Below are positions 57,060 to 64,000 of a DNA stretch of 64,000 nucleotides, piece by piece. The translations under genes and the position numbers were made by a program. Under the pieces are notes generated by a model. That model saw only the letters and a list, made by a program, of their open reading frames with translations, was not told where the DNA came from and did not search any database. Source of the stretch: Dysidea avara (taxonomy: Eukaryota; Porifera; Demospongiae; Dictyoceratida; Dysideidae); NCBI RefSeq assembly GCF_963678975.1, contig NC_089278.1:7529479-7593478 (forward strand), written 5' to 3'. The number at the start of each line of letters is the position of its first letter. Positions within the stretch are counted from its first letter, which is position 1.

Positions 57060-58345
57060 TTTTTTTTTGTTTTTTTTCAGTACCAATACAAATACAAAGA
57101 GAAAAACAAGAACAAACACAATATGACAGTCACCATTTAGAAAGCTGGCAATTTAGTCTCAACCTGGATAAGATCAATTGGTGCTGTTCCTAACAAATGA
57201 CCAAAACGGCCCTTTGAGGATCTAGATTCCCTTAAACATCTGATTGCAGACCTCAGAAATGAGAAGGACAGGCAGCTGCATAATTTGTGTCCCACTTGTC
57301 AGATAGCAGGGAGGCAAGGCACTTGTAAAAGTTGCTTTATTAGCCATTCCTCCAGTGGCTGAGAAAATTAAAGGAGTAAAGGAGCTATGTTCAACTTCAC
57401 GGATACGAGCTTCATACAAACGTTTCTTACTCAATTCATGTTCTCTGTAAATGCTCTTGGCATTGGTGGTTTGATTACTTGGAGCATGAGGATTGAAAAC
57501 TTTTACATCAATGTAGGTTTTCTCACAGCGACCACCCCAAAAACCATTTGCTGAAATGTCAAGACGAGCTCCACCTTCAGTGTTTGAAGAAGCTAAAATA
57601 AACTGCTCATCAGTGACTGGTTGTAAATGGGGCTCCACTTCAACCTCATGACAGACCTCTGTAAGTAAACTAGCTGTCAAATCCCAAATTTCGTTATGAC
57701 GAATTGATGGAAAGCCACCCTTGGGGCATGTAAAGGAATGTTCAACAGAAAAGGCACAATGTTGAGGGAGCCTGGCTGGATCCCAGCCATATCTGAGAGC
57801 AACTGCATCATGAAAAGCAGTTTTGTGTAGGCTGAAATTGTTTTCCTGCAATGGCAGAACAGTTAGCTAGTTCGAAGCTCCTTTTTCAGAGGCCGATTCA
57901 ATAGATTTCTTCAAATTAGAACTGGCTCCTTCTAATAAACTTGCTTTGTTGGAAGAAGTTGCAGAGGATTTCAAGCGATAAATTTCTTTTTTGATGGAAA
58001 ATTGTTCACCTCGAGTATCATTGGAGGAGATACCAGTCTGAGATAATAGAAGGGATTGCAAAGGCTTGGTAAGTTTATTGGAGGCAGAAAACTCAAAGGC
58101 ACACATTTTGATGGAGTTGATAATACCCATGCCACCAATTCGAGTGGGGAGAGCCAACAAATCTCTCTCTAAATCACCAGGAGGCGAATGACCGGTTACT
58201 GCAGGAATGAAGGTGTGTAGAATACATTCCTCAAGTGGTTGAAAAAGATCATCTACATCAGGAATAGTACAAGCAATGAATAACCATTTGCTGATTAGTC
58301 CATGTGTAAAGGCAGAGTAAGCCGCATTAGTCTGGTTTTTGGCGG
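57060..58345 (-). pseudogene. RLE-type LINE 3' end (family T)
   Basis: The minus-strand frame runs from about 58340 through LPTRIGGMGIINS to a single in-frame TAG at 57869-57867, then continues to 57222: ALRYGWDPARLP, CPKGGFPSIRHNEIWDL, RLDISANGFWGG and KTYIDVKVFNPHAPSN (PD-(D/E)XK-like core), FSATGGM. A T-rich stretch at 57060-57080 on plus is the poly(A) tail. 5' truncated. A distinct family from R and S but the same RLE class. Confidence 0.8.
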
Positions 58346-58349
58346 CGCG

Positions 58350-59890
58350 TTTTTATAAAACATCGCTCTATTGTAGACCACACACCCAAGAACAGTCGTT
58401 GTTCTGTAGTAAAAACAAACAAGCACAATTAGTTGTTTTGCTAACATAACACAGTTGTTGAAATTATTTATCCCTGCTTGGTTAAAGTAGGTTTTGTAAT
58501 TTGTTCCGCCCACGCCTTTTAAACTATTCCATAACCTTAATTAATGTATTGATTATTAACCAAATAAATTCAATATGCGGGAAAGGGCTGTAATGGACAC
58601 TGTCTTCCCATAGGAAATGTATTGTGGAAATCTTGATTGGCTGTAAATATTATGTCAAACATTTGAACAAAAAGATTTTGAAATATTTTTAGCGGGTCAA
58701 GCAGTACTACAAATGAGCCAAATTTCAAGATCGTGTCTAATTGCATCCATGAGTTATTAAATGTTTTTGAGGATTCAGCTCAACGTGAACATACTATATA
58801 TGAGCAGAGCACAGTTTTAAAAATATTTCTAGAGTTTTATAGCAATTTAAGGTCTTAAAAATGGCTTACAATCAATCAGTAACAAGTAGATTTACACTAT
58901 AAAGCTTGTTATTTGGTCATTAAATATTTAAGTGTCAATTAAATGCGCCCATATGGTTGATTCCCAAAATTTGGTCACATGCATGCTACGTGCAAGGCCT
59001 ACAGGAAGGTGAAGACAAACAACAATTTTTCACTAAGTAGGTAAGCCTGGACATTAAACCAGTCTCACAGGTACTTGGTTGCAGCATTTTGCATAGCAGC
59101 AGCAGTGAAAGCCCCAATGTGTTTAGCTCCAGTGCTATCATTGTTGATAAGCTAAATGGTATTCTGACATGGATCAAGCAACCCAACTTCAGGGAAAAGC
59201 AACTAGGAGCAGCAGCAGCTCTTGGTCGTGTTGAATAACTTCAGCAGTGGATAAACCTCTGTAGTGGGCTGTACTGAGATGACTTCAGCAGAACTCGGTG
59301 TGCATGGTGGGCTCATACAGCTCCATCTGGCACAGCAACAACTGGCCAACAGAACCCTTTGTCAGCAGGGTCAACTAGTGTGTTAGCTCAAACTTGTCAG
59401 CAGCCACTATCACCACTAACTCAAGTAAGGATTAGATAGCTATTAACAGGAAAATTCATTAAAAGGGTAGCCCATAAGTGGTAGGGAGGTGTTCACACCT
59501 CTATCAACTGAAACACTGTATCCAATGCTAGAGCATAGCTTTCGGAGACTGTGCAAATTGGAATTGGCAGGCACCAACTTTGAAAATGAAGGGGCTTGTG
59601 CTTAGAATGTGTGTGGGCAAATGTGCAACCTTCATATTTAAAACCAGTCACTAGTGAACAACGATTATTGATAAAAATCCTTTCCACAGTACAGTCTCCG
59701 GAGTGCAAGCCCCTTTTTGAGGTACTCCTGTCTTCAGGAAAACTTATTAATTAAATTAGCCAGTTTGTTACCACAAAGTAAATTGTATAGTTAACATCAT
59801 CCTATTGGTAAAAAAAAGGAGTGTAGGTCTTAGTTTGTGTGTGGGAAGTGAAGGTTTAGTGGTACTGTCAATAGTATATAAGATTTTTGG
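58350..59890. other. No recognised gene
   Basis: 58600-58700 (CATAGGAAATGTAT, TTGATTGGCTGTAA, GTCAAACATTT) resembles 61450-61510 (CACAGGAAATGTATGG, TGTCAGACATTTT), so both are dispersed repeat fragments. Nothing else recognised. Confidence 0.4.
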
Positions 59891-59893
59891 GAT

Positions 59894-60330
59894 TTATAGA
59901 TGACAGCTTTTGGAGGGATGAAATGACAGGTGTGAAATTGTGCTCCAGTTTAACAGACAGTTGACATCATTTTGTAAGAGATTCACATCTCTTATATGTT
60001 TAAAGCACTTAGTGTCATCTGCAAACAAAAAGGTTTTGCTGAAGAGAACAGCATCGGGAAGGTCACTCATGTATATGATGAACAAGAGGGGACCCAGATA
60101 CTACTACCTTGCGGTACACCTGATTCCACTGGAAGTAGACAAGAATTATACAGTTATTTAATTTATAGTTACATACTGATATCTGTTTGTAATATAAGCA
60201 TGGGACTTCACCTCCAATGTTAAGTGATAAAAGTTTGGTAAGAAGATGCGAGTGGGAAAATGTCAAACGACTTGCTATTGTCTAAGTAGATAACGTCCAG
60301 CTGATGATGAGTATTAAAAATGTTTGATAG
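59894..60330 (-). pseudogene. CR1/Jockey-like LINE RT relic
   Basis: Minus-strand blocks LDVIYLDNSKSFD (motif A, 60250-60300), [27 protein letters not shown] (motif C) and NDVNCLLNWS. Frameshifts between blocks; both ends truncated. Confidence 0.75.
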
Positions 60331-60539
60331 TAACAATGGTACAGCTAGGCAGTGTGTGCAAAGGAGAGAAACCATCATTATTTTGATGAATAAAGTGTAG
60401 CACAATAATAAGTGAGTTCTCGGGCACACACAGCCACAGATGGGTAATAAAATACCTCGTGAGTGGGTGTGACAAAGAAAGGGAAAAATAATTAATACAA
60501 AAACAGAATGAAAGTGGTCAATGTTCAAGCTCCTGACCT

Positions 60540-61700
60540 CTCACCATGAATAAGAAAATTAAAACAGCAGCTGTACCAAGTCAAAAACTTGTCTGCAGGT
60601 TGATTTATTAAATAATTATACTGTTATCATTTTGAATATAGCTAGTTAACACCCCTGGGTTGCATCCAAGCAACAAATCTATTCCAGATCCCGACAACAG
60701 GATTCTAGTGACAGAGTCCTTCAGTTTAGCCACCAAATGTTTATAATAGTATAGCTAAGTGTTCATCAGCTGAAGCTAATCATTTCTTTACCTGCAAGTA
60801 AAGCCATTGGAAGGGAAGTTAACTGTGAATGGGCTGTTGACAAGATGGAGTAGTTAGCAGCCTGTGTCTACAAATAAGTATCTTCTACATAGGTGTAACT
60901 GTAATCCTAGTTCCTGAAGTTGATAGGCACTTGTACAGAACAATAGGCTCAGCCTAGACACTTGGAAAATGCTAGGGCAATTTTCCATTTTGGTAACATA
61001 TATTATATATATCCAAGGTGCTCAAACAAATAGTTTACAACGAAATAATTAGTCATATTTCTAGTAGGATCAACCCAGCTCAGTCTGGGTTTTTACTAGG
61101 TGAACGACCAGCAACTTTTATTATTTCTATCTAAATGTTAATACTGCAATGTGTGTAGCTTTGGCCTGAACACAGCTTGCAATTATCTTGATTCTAGAAA
61201 ACCTGCTATATATCACCATGGCCAATATAAGCAAACTTTAAAACATGTAAGTTAACTCCTTATTGTATAATTGGTCAATGGAATATACATGTGAATGTCT
61301 ATAGTAATACTATGGTCATGTTGAGCTGATACCTGAGGTAACAGGAACATCATTTAAGCCAACCAGATGTGAAGACTAAGCAGACACTTATTGTGCAGTT
61401 TGGCTTGATCACAAGTTTGGGGATGGGCTATGTACGTACTTTGTGGTTTCCCACAGGAAATGTATGGTTGAAACTTTGATAGCTTGTAACAAAATGTCAG
61501 ACATTTTGTTGTTAATTAAATTGTGTTTTACGTATTATTAAATAATGATAAGATGGCCAATTAACAAGAAAATGATTCTATAATCAGTAGTTTACCAGCC
61601 TTATCCAACTAGTTCCTTCATTGCAATTAGTTGCTGTAGTATGGCCTTGTATATTATGTGGTTGTACTGTGAGACAGTATACATGTACACTGTCCATTCA
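60540..61700. other. Intergenic 3' of the NLR paralogue, no recognised gene
   Basis: AT-rich sequence without coding signal, apart from the dispersed repeat fragment at about 61450-61510. Confidence 0.4.
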
Positions 61701-61713
61701 CTGTTCCTGTTGC

Positions 61714-64000
61714 TTATTTGTCTAATATGTGTAAGTAAAGTTCAGCAATTCCTGCACTGCAACGCCTTTCATTAATAGAATCAACTAAATCTTCAAGTTT
61801 TCGGAAAAGAGTCACATGTTCCTTAGGTACCTTTGGTAATAACATCAACTTTGAAGTGGAACTGGATGTACTATTATCTATCCCCTCTCCTTGTGTTTGA
61901 TGAACATCTACCAATAGTGTCAAATACTCCAGTGTCTCGAGAGTATGCAGTGCAGTAACAATCTTAAAGGCAGTTAGTTGAATTATTTTTTGGTAAGGTG
62001 TGATTGTCAGTCTTTAAAGCTGCTTGCAGTTGAGCAGTTCATTACATAGCACTACACACTTCTCTGCGTAGAATTCTCCATTGATAATAAGGGATGTGAG
62101 ATTTGTTTTAATTTTTAACATACTGGCAAGGCCTTTCAGCCACTGTTCATCCATTCTAGTAAACAAAAAGTCTAAATTTGTGATAGAGGTATTCTGTTTT
62201 ACACCATTGAGTAGTGCTGAAAAATGACTAGCTGATTTAACACAAATTTTCAGTTCTTTCAAGGTTGTGTTTGATGCTATGGCAGTTGAAAGAGCTGAAC
62301 AATTATCAGGTAGAACTATATGTAGTGACTTAATGGTTGTACTTGTGAGAAGTTTACTAAGGGCAATTGATGACTGTTCTCCTAATGACATTGAATATGG
62401 CATTACACCAACAGTTCTAAGGGAGTTATTTTTTGTGAGAGCACTGCAAACTGCTTCAATACCATGATCTAGTAAATTACCACTGACATACAACTCTGAT
62501 AAATTACTTAAATTTGCTGTTATCAGTTCACTAAGGGATGGCACTCCATCATCTGTTATATCATTTATATCCAAGTTTAGAGAGTTCAGTTTTGGATTCT
62601 TTTTCAGTGCATGTACAATACTAGCAACTCCAGTATTGCCTAAATGGTTATGCTGCAAATCCAGGTTTAGAAGGGAACTGTTTAATAAATTATCAACAAT
62701 AACTTCACTGAGATCTGATCCAAGTTGGCACCATTTCAATTTAAGAGTAGTTAGTGTATAATTGTTAGCTAAAGATTCTGTCAAAAGTTTTAGCATTTCA
62801 TGGTCAAGATTGTTTTCACTGATGTCTAATGTCTTCAAATCAGATATATTTTTAAAAGATTCACTGATAGCCTGGATTCCTTTAATCCCTATTCCACAGC
62901 CCCTCAACTCAAGGATTTGTATAGTGTAGTTATCTATGGTAGACTTGACAATAGTTTCAACTCCATTATCACCAAGTTTGTGATTACCTGTACAAACAAG
63001 TTTCCCAACAAGACAAGGTGAAGACAATAATTTAGCAATATGATTGGCTCCAGATTCAGTTAAATCATTAAAAGATAAATTCAATTCAAGAGGATCTAAA
63101 AGTAGATTGACAGCATAAGGATCAGACTGGAAAGGTTCTGTTAGTGCTTCGCTGACTGCCAGCAAGCCATCATCTCCAATTCCACACCATCCAAGGTTTA
63201 GTACTTTAATGGAACCAGGTGAACAGTTTGTTACAAAATAGGCAAGAGCTGAGCAATGCAGCAAATCCATCTCAAAATAAGATAAGTCAACAGTCCCATT
63301 TATAAACTTGATTACTTCTTTACAGAGGTCGGGAGTGCTGGCTTCATACAAGTACAACAGCAGTTGAACTAAATCAACTTTTTGTAGAACAGAATACATG
63401 CCTAGCGTGGGAATCATTGAGGTGAATATGCGCTTAGTATTTAATTTACTCAACCCTGCATAAAATTGCCAGACAATTTGAAATTTAGTATCATCCCTGT
63501 GTTTAATGAAAACGTCAAACTGCTCTGGTTTTGGAAGCTCAAATACATAGATAGCAGCACAAAACTCCTGCAGAGTTAAGTGGACGAAGTTGAAATTTTT
63601 TAAAGTCCCCCACTCAGACAACATTGGGGCAACATTTAGTAATCCTAATCCATTAATATCATCAGGTATTTCATACGATTGAATGTCATATGTGCTAAAT
63701 GTTACTTTGCCATTTTGTAATCCTTGAAAGGCCAATTTACAAACATTATGTAAATGTTTTGTTTCTAAACTAGACAATTCATTAAAAAACTGGAGACTTT
63801 CAGTCCCATCTTGTTTCTTTTCATGCAAATAACGTAAAATGGTACTTAGCAGAAGAGATCTGTATAATTCAGTACGTGATGAAGGTAGCGACTGCTTATG
63901 ATAAAATATATGGATTACTATTGCCAAGTAAATTGGAATATGAACCAGCCTTCCAACAAGAGGATTAGATTGAATCAGTTTTATTAAACTGGCTGCTTTG
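61714..64000 (-). pseudogene. Second NLR (helical region and LRRs), runs off the window, premature stop near C-terminus
   Basis: The minus-strand frame is open from the right edge (63999) to a TAA at 62016-62014 and then stays open in the same frame to the family terminus at 61714 (EHVTLFRKLEDL, LYLHILDK). It aligns throughout with the intact NLR at 38241-41582: HIPIYLAIVIHIFYHK, IKVLNLGWCGIGDDGL, LKLKWCQLGSDL, FLFTRMDEQWL. At the stop the paralogue has CAA (Gln), so a single base change explains it. The Death and NACHT parts lie outside the window. It may be a pseudogene, or a functional protein lacking about 100 C-terminal residues. Confidence 0.85.

Noticed and set aside
31234-62016. Altered genetic code, suggested by in-frame TAA/TAG where paralogues have Gln (31236, 62016) and a TAG at 57869
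   Set aside because: The sirtuin ends in TAA, the intact NLR and pol end in TGA, and gag ends in TAG at the expected places, so these are ordinary nonsense mutations.

Overview
This window looks like nuclear DNA of an early-branching metazoan, most likely a demosponge. It is AT-rich. It carries a spliced gene with a signal peptide and Frizzled-CRD, immunoglobulin-like, VWC-like and transmembrane exons. It also carries a ten-exon class IV (SIRT6/7-related) sirtuin, large single-exon Death/NACHT/LRR (NLR) innate-immune genes, and a dense load of retrotransposon relics and small inverted-repeat elements. The species call is inference; no rRNA or mitochondrial marker is present.

Layout. From 1 to 19.24 kb, a minus-strand receptor gene starts at 19236 and runs leftward. 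Six exons whose splice phases all agree encode a signal peptide, Fz CRD, Ig-like domain, VWC-like domain and transmembrane helix (last firm exon 3697-3820). Its introns hold an old Gypsy gag-pol relic (4.0-8.5 kb) split by small repeats, a 121-134 bp tandem repeat array (15.0-17.1 kb) split by a LINE fragment, and a GATA/GACA microsatellite. At 19.24-19.40 kb a 168-bp interval separates this gene from a divergently transcribed plus-strand sirtuin (19405-22776, 405 codons in ten exons). A decayed NLR fragment lies just beyond it at 23.4-23.8 kb.

From 25275 to 30829 there is a complete Ty3/Gypsy-type LTR retrotransposon on the minus strand. It has apparently identical 221-bp LTRs, a short target duplication, an intact gag, an intact pol in the -1 frame, and a textbook frameshift signal directly before the gag stop. 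It sits beside the oligo(T) tract (oligo(A) on the element's own strand) at the 3' end of an older LINE with a restriction-like endonuclease (RLE). From 33.7 to 38 kb are a long inverted repeat, another RLE-LINE 3' end and several palindromic elements.

From 38241 to 41582 (minus) there is an intact NLR of 1113 residues. At 61.7-64.0 kb (minus, running off the right edge) is a close paralogue with a premature stop about 100 codons before the family C-terminus. Between them, 43-60 kb is mostly transposon graveyard: RLE-LINE relics (44.9-47.4, 54.6-58.3 kb), CR1/Jockey-like RT fragments, and at least three small terminal-inverted-repeat elements.

The host genes suggest three themes: NAD-dependent deacylation (sirtuin), cell-surface recognition (receptor) and intracellular sensing (NLRs). 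The sirtuin and the receptor probably share a promoter region. Nothing indicates an operon-like functional system. The most unusual items are the receptor architecture, the Tudor/Agenet-like segment inside a LINE reverse transcriptase, the frameshift signal in the young Gypsy element, and a short motif (CTCTATTAGAGTAT and variants) recurring inside unrelated small elements.
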